Shown here piece after piece: positions 22,907-35,900 of a stretch of 64,000 bases of DNA. The notes beneath the pieces were generated by a model. It was not told where the DNA came from. It saw only the letters and a list, made by a program, of their open reading frames with translations, and did not search any database. The DNA is from Ziziphus jujuba. Its lineage: Eukaryota; Streptophyta; Magnoliopsida; Rosales; Rhamnaceae. Position 1 is the first letter of the stretch; each line of letters opens with the position of its first letter. A program made the translations under genes and the position numbers. The stretch is taken from NCBI RefSeq assembly GCF_031755915.1, contig NC_083384.1, forward strand, positions 31,601,001-31,665,000, read 5' to 3'.

Positions 22907-25900
22907 CTTCTTAAGTTTTGGCCACTAAATGGGCTTTTGCTATTATGCTTATTCAATAACAAATTGCAGGGTGAATGGGTGATAGCAAGCAAATTCAAAG
23001 CTACGAAGGTATATTAATCTGTTTTAAAACTATCAATATAGCAGCTGAAAATGGTAGAATATTAATGTTGGCCATTTTGACTACATTTACACATATTGCC
23101 ATGTTCATGATTAAAAGCTCTATCCCGTTTCTTTTGATGACCAAAATGATAGGAATCAACTCCCATATCAATAAATTATAAAAGCAAAATATAGTTGTTC
23201 AAAGTTTATATGCTATCTAGCTAGCGATTGAGTTCCACCAAGGAAAATTTGGTTGGAAAAATATAAAAGGTGATTGGCCTGGCAAATATGGCACGAATAT
23301 CTTAAGTGCTATCTAGGCATAAGCCATGTCTTCTGGTTGAATATATATCTTTATAACTTTAATTAATTTGAAGATAATGTATTTTGCAAAACTATGGCTT
23401 TTGGTTGCAGAAAAGATATATAAAATTAAAGAATGCTATATATATGTATTATAATTAATTAATGTAGAAAATCATGATTTATAGCAAGAAATTAAGAGTG
23501 CAAAACTTTGGAAGGCTAGGCCCGGTTGACAATGAGGTGTTTATTTATTTTATTTTATTTTGTTTTTCGGTTTTATTTGGGGAGGGAGACTGAAGGACAA
23601 GAAAAGTAACATACATCGTCTTGTTTCAATCTGAGGCCACCCAAAAAAAAAAAAAAAGGAAAATAGAGAAGAACAAAAGGACAAAGAGTATACAAATGTG
23701 GTGCAGAATGGCCAGCGCATCCAATTAATCTCTAGGCCATTTTCAGACGTCCAAAAAGTTACAAAGCCTAAAATATTCTTCACAAAATAAAAGTATACTA
23801 AAACCCAAGTCAGAAGTACTACTGAAGGTTACTACTAGTGGCATGCGGCTTCAAATTTGGCCTCAAATCCAACACATGGAAATATTCTTGTCGTTGATTG
23901 TTGAAAAAGATTTTTCATTTTCATTGATTTTGCAATCCTATATGTCCGATCTATCCCGATATGATATGATATCTATCCACGGCAACAGCTTTGAAGTTTG
24001 ATGAAGTAACATTATTAATCATCAAAAGCAACTCTAAGGTCATATTATTAATCAAATTTTAAACAGAATTTTGAGCAATTCACATACCCATTGCCACCTG
24101 TTTTTCCTTCTTTCTCATCATGATATTTTCTTTTTTTGTTTTTTTTGTTTTTTGTTTTTCTTTCCAAGCATGAGAAAAAAAAAAATTCTTTGGTAAAGAA
24201 TATTAAGTTTTCATACGATGTCTCCTAGTCACTGTCAAATGATTATTTTCAAAGCCCGCCCTTCAACTAATGTAATATCAGTCATAGAATTCAAACTCAG
24301 ACTTTCCGTTTGTGAAATAATTCCACTGGATGTGCCCGATGGATATTAAAATTGATCAGATCGATCACGAGTTGTTAATTAGCAAGAAATGAAAATTATT
24401 CGTAGCTTAAAGTGTGAAAATTGTGTATATATTCACATCACATAAAGCCTTCCCCAAATAAAATGTGTATATATAAATATATACTTGGTTGGAATTTCCA
24501 ACCACAAGTCAAAAACGTTTTTTTATATAATATCTGAGATATAAACTATTATTGCATCTTCCTTTTGGGAGTTTACATCACTAAAGTTTAGTAGTGGAGT
24601 GAGGATCATTTTAAATTTTGACACAAAATTAATATCTGGCAATATTATACTTAAAAACTTTTCAATGATCATATTTCATTTGGTGTTCATGGCCTTCCAA
24701 TTCTGAACATGGCTCCACTATTTTTAAGTGCCTTTCAGTCTTTCAGAAAAAAAAATAATAATAATAAAATAAAACAAAATGGGAAAAAAGTTGATAGTGT
24801 GGTGGATGCTATCTCCTTATTCCTTTTCATCATAAGAAGTTCCTTTGCTTTTATTTAGTGGGAGGTATAAATTTGTACAACTACTTCCCCAGATCGTGTA
24901 GTACGAGTACCTAAAACAATATAGAAGGAAAAGCAGAAAAGAAAAAAACATATACGTAAAGCATGTTGAAATAGCTCGCTAGAGCCAAATACTTATGAAT
25001 TCCTAACCCTAGAAGTCAGAAGGATTCGAATTTTCAACCAGTTAAACTTTGTTTCAATGTCAAACACGCCATGTTTAGGATGATGATGATGAAGAGTAAA
25101 AGCAAGTAGATCCGCTGAGAATAAGCATTTTATAGGATTGGTTATCGATTTACAGCCAAAATGTTCCTAGATTAAAATGACAGTATGTATATATATACGT
25201 TCCAAATAAAGTTAAAACAGAGAATTGTCAATTTCTGCGTGTGCCAAACTGATGACCATTACTTTTCCATATGGAGGGTCCCTACCTTCCCATATGGTTG
25301 GCAATTCATCCGTAACTTGTTTTGTTTCCTTTTGCTTCTTCCTTCCAACTACTTTATGTCGTTTATGATCGCGCAATCATAAATTTGGTGCTTATCGTTT
25401 CATTAATTTTCTTGGTTACGTATGTCATGATGATAAATACAAATAAGCATTCACACATATAAATATATATCCTAAGCAATTAATTAATAAACTTCCAAAA
25501 TTTATGGGAAGCTTATGTAGAAATACTTTAATTGAGAGTCATTTTGTCAAGAGGTAGTATTAATTTGTTGTCTGGTTTCTAAATCAATCGTTTTAATAAA
25601 GCAACCGTGGATCTGAAAAATAATATTTATAGTTTTACTTTTCTGGAGGACTGATTCAAAATGGTGATGAAGTGAGAGTATGATTGAGGAAAAAAAGTCA
25701 AAGCGTATAAATGGGTTAATTAAGCAACGAGTGGGACTAGCCTTCTTAGATAATCATTTTTGAAGCATTGTGAAAGAGAGTCTAATTATCTCGTATGTAA
25801 TCTCCTTGACTGTTCTATTTACTTTCATATCAGAACCATATATATCTAACAATTAAGTGATTTAAGTATAGGCGGATTATCTTGTATTTTGTATTTTAAA

Positions 25901-26598
25901 TTTTTGGGTTTTTCCCCTGTATATATCATTTTCCACTCAATGGGGGCCAATAGACCCACAAACCCATGCTGCAACCCTACAAATTTCAAATGTTCGAATT
26001 TGAACTAAATTGACGAACGGAGAGATAAAGAATCTATCCCACTCAAAGCGTTATCATAACCACCAGCTAGCTCTGTAGCTTATGGAAGAGAAATAAAGAG
26101 AAAGAGTCAGTGATAAGGTCAGCTAGTCAAGACAAATTTTGCTTAACTATAGCTTTTCATTATTATGACAAACTTATAATAATTGAAAATAAATATTGAA
26201 AATCCAATGTCATACCTCAAAGTCTCAACCAAGCACTTTTTGCATAAGTTTTAATTTTCTTTTACTTTTTGCCTAAGTTTTAATTTTCTTTTATTTCTTA
26301 TATAACCACCATTCAAGAGAAATCTTATTTAATTATAAGTAAGTTTGGAAAGTGGGTTTTGGGTAGGAAATAAAATAGATTAATTAGCTTGAGAGATATT
26401 TTTAACTGTTACGTGGGATTTTTAGTCTAAATGCATCTCACTCTTATGCACCAGCTAGCTTGTATATTGCTTGGCTCGTGAGTAGACTGATATTAATTGA
26501 GGTAATTGATAAATTTTTTTAATTCCAAAATCTGTTTGTTTCTGGGAGTGTTGGTCTTTAAATTGGAAAGTTATACCCTTTTTGGTTTATCTTCTAAC
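20257..26598. other. Large AT-rich spacer upstream of the YSL gene
   Basis: The first 350 bp, less AT-rich than the rest, is probably the promoter of the minus-strand tail-anchored protein gene. The remaining sequence is very AT-rich, with a (TA)n tract at 22876-22901, a tandem duplication at 22289-22574, and many short T or A runs. Open frames are below 95 codons and featureless. I found no tRNA, snoRNA or clear hairpin precursor by eye. Confidence 0.5.
22289..22574. repeat. Direct duplication in the spacer
   Basis: The segment 22289-22416 is repeated with indels and substitutions at 22471-22574. Both contain TTGGAATAAATAAAT, GATGATATTTTATTTCT, CAATAGATAAGAAG and TTAGCCAATAGAAACCTTTC in the same order. 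The second copy is shorter because it lacks a T-rich insertion. Confidence 0.75.
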
Positions 26599-26605
26599 TA
26601 TAAAG
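26599..26605 (+). promoter_or_regulatory. Candidate TATA box of the YSL gene
   Basis: TATAAAG lies upstream of a likely 5' UTR exon. That untranslated exon would end at 26735 (CCAAG followed by GTGAG) and splice at 26910 (ATGCAG), sixteen bases before the ATG. Both borders fit consensus, so a leader intron is likely. Confidence 0.5.
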
Positions 26606-26925
26606 AGGGAACGCACAAAGTAGCAGTAATTGTCACTTTTGTTTATTTATTTTTTTATACGTAATTCAGCAGGCAATCCAGAGGAGAAAAGTGCAAAAGA
26701 AGATATTTCAAGAGAAGGAAAAAAGAAACTCCAAGGTGAGTTTAATCATGCATGGGATTTGATCTCATTGAAAATTTATCTTTTTTAAGGTTAGCTAAGA
26801 CAATGAATAGTTGTAACTATATATATATATACACATACAAAGACCCCTTATTGGGTTTTTTTGTTTTATTTTTGTTTCTTTAACTCATAATATGGACTAT
26901 ATCATGCAGTACAGGGCAGTAGAAT

Positions 26926-28067
26926 ATGAGAGCCATGAACATGGAAGGAGCAACAGATCATCACAAGAAAGAGATTGTGAGAGACAACTTGGAAGAAAAG
27001 GAAGAAAAAGAAGAAGAAGAAGAAGAAGAAGAAGAAGAAGAAGGTGGTGGTGACATATTAAATGATTATTCAGAGAGCTCAAAGAGAATTCAACCATGGA
27101 CAAAACAGATAACAATAAGGGGAATTCTGGCAAGCATTATAATTGGAAGCATATACAGTGTGATAGCCATGAAGCTAAATCTCACAACTGGGATTGTTCC
27201 AAATCTCAACGTCTCTGCTGCTCTTCTGGCTTTTTTGTTCATCCGCTCATGGAATCAGCTTCTTCAAAAGGCTGGATATGTGGCAAAGCCTTTCACTCGC
27301 CAAGAGAACACCATGATTCAGACCTGTTCTGTTGCCTGCTACAGCATTGCTGTTGGAGGTTTGCTATTTCAGCTTTTTTATTCGTCTTCTTCTTCTACAC
27401 TGAAAATGAGCTTAACAGCAACATATATTTAAATTATGTTAAATAGGCTGAAACTCTATTTTCAACTTATTTTTTTACATTTTTTACTGCATATATATTC
27501 ATTTGTCTTCATCTTTCATAGGCGGTAATATATATTCATAAAGTATTTTTTTAATATTTTGGATTAATGTTTTTGTTTGTAGGTGGATTTGCGTCTTATC
27601 TATTGGGATTGAACAGGAAGACATATGAGCTATCAGGGGAGCACAACGAGGGAAACTCTCTACGTAGTACCAAGGAACCTGGGTTTGGTTGGATGACCGG
27701 CTTCCTTTACCTAGTCTGCTTTGTTGGTCTTTTTGTCTTGATACCTCTTAGAAAGGTATATTTGTATTAATTAATTCTTCTGTTTTCAAATCTGATAATT
27801 TCTTTAAATATATATAAACTGCCTGTTCTTTTCAACCGAACAGATTTTCTACAGTCACTAGACGTGGAGTACTACAAATAAGTAGGCCACACCGTATCTC
27901 AAATTATAGTTTATGTTTTATGATGATCGATACTTTTCTCCTTGCTGTGAAGAACTACTTTAATGATCTCAAATTTTAGTTATATTCTATGATGACCATT
28001 TCTTGTCTCCTTTTAGTGAATAATTATTTTAATATATAGTATTAATTATTGGACTTTTATTAAATCC

Positions 28068-28107
<40 letters not shown>

Positions 28108-30247
28108 ACATATATGTAACAATAAAGAGTAAAGGCAGAATGAGTGAAGCAGGTATTTCAATAGCCACTTAAAAAGAATTTCCTTAATTTATCTTGGATT
28201 ATTTGTTAAATAATTGTGGAATTAATTTTGGTGCTTGTTGAGTACAGGTCATGATAGTAGACCTGAAATTGACGTATCCAAGTGGGTTGGCAACAGCAGT
28301 TCTCATCAATGGTTTCCATACTCGTGGTAACAAGATGGCTAAGTACGTACTTTCATTATAAATCAAAATTAAGGACCATATTAATTTCTGTGCTAATATA
28401 TAAAATTTAAAGATGAATCGAATCGAAATCTAAGAAGAAAAAGAATTTAAAATGGATGATAATTTGCATATGCAGGAAGCAAGTTAAAGGGTTCATGAAG
28501 TATTTTTCAGTGAGTTTCTTGTGGGGACTTTTCAAGTGGTTTTACAGTGCAACAGAAGAATGTGGATTCTCCCAGTTCCCCACGTTTGGGTTGCAAGCTT
28601 GGAAGAACACGTAATTGAAATGCTTTGGCAATTTCTAAAGAAAATCTAGCCCATCATTTTTTTTTTTTTTTCAAATACATGTTTATATATGTACTCCGTA
28701 AATTTGACCAATATATGCAATATTTTTTTTTGCAGATTCTACTTCGATTTCAGTGCCGTTTTTGTGGGAACAGGGATGATTTGTTCGCACCTTGTAAACG
28801 TATCGTTGCTTCTTGGAGCTGTGCTTTCTTATGGAGTAATGTGGCCACTTCTTAGTCAGCTTAAAGGAGAATGGTTCCCTGAGAGTTTAGAAGAAAGTGA
28901 TATGAAGAGTTTATATGGTTACAAGGTCCCTCTTGAATTCTCTTCCTTAACTTCTTTATTATTTTTATTTTTTTTTAAGCACTTTTCCTATATTTATATA
29001 TGTTTCCACGGCCACTCTAAAACTCTCTTTAATTTCTTTGCAGGTTTTTTTATCCGTATCTCTAATTTTAGGTGATGGTATTTACAATTTCATCAAGATA
29101 ATGGTTGCCACACTCATTAATATCCATTACAGGATGAAAAAGGACCTCAAAACCGGTAATTACAGCTTTTGAGTGTTTAATTCTCTGACTTTCCTTTGTT
29201 AAGCTTATTAGGCTAAATATAGTATTACCTACATTAGCTTTTGCTAGTCCTACCAAAAAATTGGAGAACCAAAAATACACTGCTTTTGAAACGCTTCTAA
29301 TCCAAGTATCGTCCTCATCCTCAGCTGTGGAAAGCCAGGAGAAGCCCAATGAAGAGAGGCAAAATGAAATCTTCCTCAGAGAAACCATTCCCATGTGGCT
29401 TGGAATAGCTGGATACGTCTTCTTCTCCATCATTTCCATAATTGCTATCCCAATCATGTTCCCTCAACTTAAATGGTATTATGTCATCGTTGCCTACATT
29501 CTTGCTCCTTCTCTTGCATTCTGCAACGCTTATGGAGCTGGTCTTACTGACATAAATATGGCCTACAACTATGGAAAAGTCGCCCTCTTCGTGCTGGCTG
29601 CGATGAGCGGAAAAGAGAACGGTGTGGTGGCAGGGCTTGCAGGGTGTGGTCTCATCAAATCTGTTGTTTCCGTGGCCTGCATTCTGATGCAAGATTTCAA
29701 AACGGCACATCTCACTTGCACATCTCCAAGAGCAATGTTTGCAAGCCAAGTCATTGGCACAGCTATAGGTTGTGTGACAGCTCCTCTTAGCTTCTTTCTG
29801 TTCTACAAGGCGTTTGATGTTGGAAATCCATATGGAGAATTTAAAGCTCCTTATGCATTGATTTATAGAAACATGGCTATTCTGGGTGTCCAAGGCTTCT
29901 CCGCTCTGCCCCACCATTGCCTACAGCTCTGTTATGGGTTCTTTGGTTTTGCAGTGGGTGCCAACGTGGTGAGAGATCTTTCCCCGGCAAAGATTGGGAA
30001 ATTCATACCACTGCCAATGGTTATGGCGGCGCCATTTCTAGTTGGTGCGTACTTTGCAATTGATATGTGCATTGGGAGTCTAATTGTGTTTGTGGGGCAC
30101 AAGCTCAATACCAAGAAGGCCGAGTTAATGGTTCCTGCAGTGGCTTCTGGGTTAATTTGTGGAGAAGGGCTATGGATCCTTCCTGCTTCAATTCTTGCTC
30201 TGGCCAAAATAAAACCCCCCATCTGCATGAAATTTTTGGATTCCTAG
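26926..30247 (+). CDS. Yellow stripe-like metal-nicotianamine transporter (YSL1/2/3 clade)
   Basis: Seven exons, 26926-27358, 27583-27755, 28248-28342, 28476-28610, 28736-28925, 29044-29155 and 29238-30247, encode 715 residues with consistent phases. YSL proteins (OPT family) move iron, zinc or copper bound to nicotianamine across the plasma membrane. The hydrophobic core has many helices starting with [20 protein letters not shown] and includes the family blocks [67 protein letters not shown] and [15 protein letters not shown], ending in [19 protein letters not shown] and this C-terminus match YSL1-3 rather than YSL4/6 or YSL5/7/8. The cytosolic N-terminus contains an unusually long Glu run encoded by a (GAA)n microsatellite at 27000-27040. 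A leader intron probably precedes the ATG. Exact orthology and metal are not determined; it may be YSL1, since At4g24120 as I recall is YSL1 with the same neighbours. Confidence 0.94.
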
Positions 30248-31119
30248 AAAAAAATGTTTCTTCCTAAGTATATTGTCCTAGGGTTGGGTCATAGCACTAG
30301 ATGGCCAGTAGTAATATATAGTTCAAAAATTAGTCTCCACAACGTTCAAATAGCATCATGCTTTGTGTGAATGAGACATAAAGCAACAAGTAGCAGAAAC
30401 AAAGATCTTCAGAAATCGCATCCAGTATTTAAATAAACAATAAGAGCTTTAACTTGTGCACAACCTCCAGATGCTCCCTTGCTTTATTTTATATTATCTT
30501 TTCTCTTTCCTATTTTGTTGGTTGGGAAAATGGTTTACACGAATTCATGCCTGGATAATGATCATAAGGAGAGGGATGCCAAGGAGAGTGACAAGAGAAT
30601 TGCGGCATTGGATTTGGAGATCATAAAGAATATTCACCGCTAGGATTTTGAAGCAGACAAAACCCGTCCATGTTCAAGAAGAATAAAGAGAATAAACCAG
30701 AGAAATTCTTGGCAAAATGTTACGGGGAAAGCCATCTTGCTTTCTCGCCCTCAATAAACAATTTTACATAAACTTAGTACATGTTCTCATCTTATAGTAG
30801 AACAAAGGAAAATATCATCTTTTCGTTTGAATATTTAACTATTTTCTTTTATGGCTTTTAGTTCAGTTAAAAGTATGCTAAGGAATTTATAGAAGACCTA
30901 AGTTTATTGTTATAGATAGTATCTGAAGAAATGAAATACCAACCAACCATCTGAATAATGAGAAAAGCATATTAAACGTTTTAAACATTCTATCTCAAAA
31001 TTTATAATTTACAGAAATTTTATTTGCGCAAGCAAATTCTCAATACCTATATTGTACATCCATCCAATAAAATCATAACATTTGTTACACATTCAATTGG
31101 GGTAAAAGTGAAAACAAAA
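30248..31119. other. Spacer between convergent YSL and HLB1-like genes
   Basis: Both 3' UTRs should lie here. A less AT-rich stretch around 30540-30770 has no extended open frame. I see no further gene. Confidence 0.5.
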
Positions 31120-32894
31120 TCAGCCTGTTATAATACCTGCCAGAACATCAGTCTTGCCTCGTGCATAGATTGTGTAGACTAAACGGATTCCATCAAGCCA
31201 GCCATCCATGGATTCCCAAGAGTCAGCAACCTAAGGCGCAAAGACCAGATACTCCCATTAAACCTTTATATATTGAACATTAGATCAAGGATTAAAGAAC
31301 AATTCTCTCATTTCTAATAAACATAGAATTTTAAGGAATAATAACATAACCAACATTCTAATGTATATGATGCAAAAATTCAATTCCCCAAATATACATA
31401 CAAGGTTAATATATTAAAGACATAGAACACCATTTGTATTATTAATGCTTTTCATCCCTTAATTTGCAAAATGTAAAAATGTTATGCTTACAAAAAAGAC
31501 AGGTCCACGGGTTGTATTAATGCAGAGGCCAGCACCGGGAGGTAAAGTCAGATCAGCACATGGTGAAACAGAAATAATGTCTCGGATATCAACTTTGACA
31601 GCTCTTTTGTCAATTTTCATTGCATCTTCTGATCTACCAGAAAGGCTTTGCAATGATTGTTTCTCAACTTTGTTAATCTGGTCAGAAGGAGAAAAAGAAG
31701 ATTAACCACAATAAATGAAGAAAAGCAAAAAAATGATTGCTCATTACAGAAGGTGTAATGGTGTGCTTCCTAGTGCAGACAATTTTCTTTGATTGATATA
31801 AATGGAGCATAAATCTATGCTTTTACCTGTTGAAGCCCCTCATGATTCAAAACAAATTGCGAACGTTTCCAATCACCATGAGGTGCAACTGGATTGCCCA
31901 CCGGTGGTGCAGTAAGATACCCAACTTTAAGGTATGGTAAAGGGAGCTGTAGATGATATGGTTTTGTCAGAGAGATAATGCAAAAAAGAGTTTGAAACCA
32001 ATAAAAGTGAAGCAGAAGCACACATGGTAACATAACCGCAGAAACTTTTGAAACATAAGAACAGATGGTTTCTTTTAGTGAGAGATTAAAAGACTCAAGA
32101 ACTAAAGCTTATATAGGCTTCCTCATGGGGAAACCAGAGTACAACTGAAGCATCATAACAATGAAGTCTTTGGATCGCGAGGCAGTGTACATTAATAGAG
32201 CTGATGGATGGGATCACAGTAAGCAGTACACTCGTCAGCAAACATTGCTGTATTCACAGAGCTTACCTAATATTACAGTTATCTAACTTAAAAAGTAATG
32301 GTCAATAAGAAGGAAAAGACAAATTGAATGCGAGAGACTTATACTTCCCAGGGCACATGCAATTACATAAATGGTATTCAGGACACGTTTATTTTCCCTT
32401 CACTTCCCAATTCACACCCTCCCCAAAAAACAAGATCATTCATGAACATAATGCACCCTTATCAAGACATTCATCCCTGGTCATTTATTCATTTATTGCG
32501 ACTTAGAATAATGTCCAAAAAAACACATATTCATAATGAGCCATGTTAACAGATCTGTGTTTAGTATTAGGAAGTCCGGGTGAATCACAACATTCGTGTT
32601 TGTGTATATATCATAGATGATACCAATCTCATGAAAGACCCAAAAAAAAAAAAAAAAAAAAAAGCATATGGATATAAATATATTTATTTTACAATATATA
32701 TCCATGGAACAAAAAGGTTCTTGCGATAGGACTAATAAATATCTTCCAGCAAAGCACTTACCATGGAACGAACCAGCCGCAAGGCACTGCTATAAACCTG
32801 TAAATAATCAGGATTTGTAAGCATTAAGATGAAACGAAGAAGAAAATCAAGAAAACTACAATACCACAGTTCTTTTTCCATTGAGGTTTTTCTC

Positions 32895-32931
<37 letters not shown>

Positions 32932-35900
32932 AAGAGAGAGAGAATGTAACTGGATCATGTCCAAGTTTGGGTAAAACTATGCTTCCAATTGCAAAAGATT
33001 ATTGACATTAAAGTAGTACTAAATAAGTACCTACACTGTTGATGAAAAACCTATATGGTCTAGAAAATAAGAAATGGAATTGAAACAGAAAGAAATTATG
33101 TGGTACTTACACTGTAGTTTGGCTTCAATGCATGAGCAGCAGCAATGTAGATAGCAGATTGGCTGTACAACTCATTAGGGGAAATATCTTTTGGACCACC
33201 AGATCCTCCGGTTCTTAGAGTGTCCTCTGCTAATCCATACTGAAAGTGGAACAGAAGCGTTTAGAATTTGTACTTCACATAAGTGACACAGTACAATAAG
33301 TTACTGTAGGAGTAATTGCACACTATAAAGGAAAGAGAGTGTTATACTTAATTTAAAACAAACTAACCAGAACAGTTCCAAGGTTGTAGATTGCTCGATG
33401 GAAATCAAACTGCAATTGGATAGCCGCACGGAACTGCAATAGAAGAAAAGAAAAACATATTTTAATGTAGACAAAATGGAAAAAATAAAAATAAAAATAT
33501 GTTATTGAGAATTTTTTTGGCCTTTTCTACACATCCATGCAATCTCTGTGACATATCCACAAAATTTAGTACCTTACTAATTGCAGTTCGTACAATTGTT
33601 TGCTTCTCTCGTGCAGGCACAATTGCGCTCAGTTCCTGAATTGCAGAATTAGATGCAAACTTAAAATATAATCCTCAAATAAAATATGATGACGTGTACC
33701 AAAAAGTTGTATAAGTTGACAAAATAAAAGTACAATAAAAGAATTCTCAAAATGAGGCAAAAACTTCAATATAATTCAAAGAAAATTAAATAGTTCATTT
33801 AAAGGAAAAACTATTGTAATTTAACTTACTTGCAGAGCAAGTCCCCAGTTGTTAAGTGCCTGAGAGGTATTTTACAAAGAATTACTACTAGGGTACCGAA
33901 GAATTGAATACAAAATAAGTTCATTTCTTTTATTATGTTTAAGATACTGCACAATAATCAATAAAATAAAAATGCAGAGAAATAGCAGAATTGCAAAAGT
34001 AAAAGAAATAAAGAAAAAAGAAGACAGCAGTATCTAAGAAGTTGGCACACAGACTTCATGTTAAATATCAAGATGTTTGTGTAAGCCAAAATTCATCTCT
34101 TCTTTAGCCTTACCTGGGGACTGTTCCAGTTAAGCTGGACGGCTTTCTCATAGTTTCTGGTAGCCTGCAAAAACAAATAAAGGAAAAAAGGTACATATTC
34201 TCAAACTATAATTTTAAGAAAGGAATAGGATACAGGGTGGCTATCGTTTTGAACTTTGAAGAGGAGAAATATGATAAAGTCCTAAGCAGTAAAAACAATA
34301 AAGTCTACCAGGCAGAGAAACTGGAAATTAAGCATCACTGACTGCTAAAGCTCATAAATTCACCAACTCAAAACAGTGTTAAATGAATGTAAAACAAAGC
34401 ACCTTTTGTCTACATTCAGAATACTATTTTATCCTGAACCTTATAACAACAAGAATAGCTGTTTTTACAACACATAACATGATTAAAGTACGGACAGTTT
34501 ACAAACTAACCTGCTTCCATAGTTCTTCAGCCTCTTTTGTGCGGCCTCGCATTTTTGCTCTATCAGAGATTGCTATGGCCCAATTATAGAAAGCCTGCCA
34601 GGTAAGTCAATGCATTACTGTCATATTTAGTTTAATAGTTAATAAGGCATTAGGAAAAGATCATCATACAAACACATAAATATATTTAATCTTCTAGGCG
34701 CAAAATTTGTAATCAGCACCATCTTAGCAAATGTTTTACTAAAATCAATGATTCACCAGTCAATGCATTACTATGGCCAATAATAGAAAGCCTGGCAGGT
34801 AAGTCAATGCATTACTGTCATATTTAGTTTGATAGTTAATAAGGCATTAGGAAAAGATCATTCATACCAACACATAAATATATTTAATCTTCTGGGCACA
34901 AAATTCGTAAACACCACCATCTTTGCAAATATTTTACTAAAATCTATGATTCAACAGTCACTTCAGAGAATTCTGTCGGACAACAACATGCATACATACA
35001 TCATGAAGTGTCGGGCAAAGGCGGGTAGCTTCATCATACTTTTTGCAAGCTTCCTCAAGCAAAGCATCTTTAGAAGGTGAAGTAGAATCTGGACCAACAT
35101 TATCAGCACTTTCCTGTATGCCAGAGGATCAGACCAGAGTAATTTTTCTTTACTTGAATGTAATGTTCTTTATTACAATTTCATATAGGCCTATTTTTAT
35201 TAAAATTAGTTATGTAAGAAACTGAAACATCTAAAGATAAATTGATTGCAGCCCACTTTTCACACTGAATATGTTAATCAGCAGAGAACTGCTGTTTGTG
35301 TTTAGTGAAAGTATCTTATTCAGGAAGCCATAAACAGAGAATGGAAAACTCTCAACCGGCATATAAAAGTAAAATACATTTTCTTACTACCATATGCATT
35401 AAAAGATCTAAAGAAACATCTTGGCTATAAATGTATTACAATATGTTAGAAGATTATAACACAAAGCAATCTAGTTGAATTAAGCACGGTTAATGGATGG
35501 CTGAATTCAGCAGATGTTTCAATTAGAGAAATCAACAAGAAATACCCAAACCTGAAGTACCAATGCCCAATTGTATAGTGCATCATAATCTTCAGGGTTT
35601 CTCTCGATTGCACTAGCATATCTACAAAATTTGACTATGAATTAATCATATTACAATTTCAAACAGTCAGGGTTGCAAAGATAAACGCTGAGATTGTAAA
35701 AGGAGCTCCCCACCTTGATGGAGGTGTTAGGCTAAGCTCTTTGTACGGTAATTTAATTGCATATTAGCATTTAACCTTTTGAGTGTCATACTATTACCAA
35801 CTAAGATGAAAAGTAGAAATTGAAGAATAATTAAATTGTACCTTCTAGCGGCAAATGTAAGAACCCGCTGACGAGATCGACCTTCATCATCAACACCTGT

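Noticed and set aside
22975..23181. Plus-strand frame of 68 codons with hydrophobic content following a TTGCAG acceptor-like site
   Set aside because: No compatible upstream exon or conserved motif; hydrophobic short frames are common in AT-rich DNA.
25240..25310. Possible hairpin using two CCATATGG sequences as a microRNA-like precursor
   Set aside because: The arms do not pair beyond the palindromes themselves and no known plant microRNA sequence is present.
29321..29917. Minus-strand frame of 198 codons opposite the YSL gene
   Set aside because: It is antisense to the last YSL exon, which matches the transporter family along its length.
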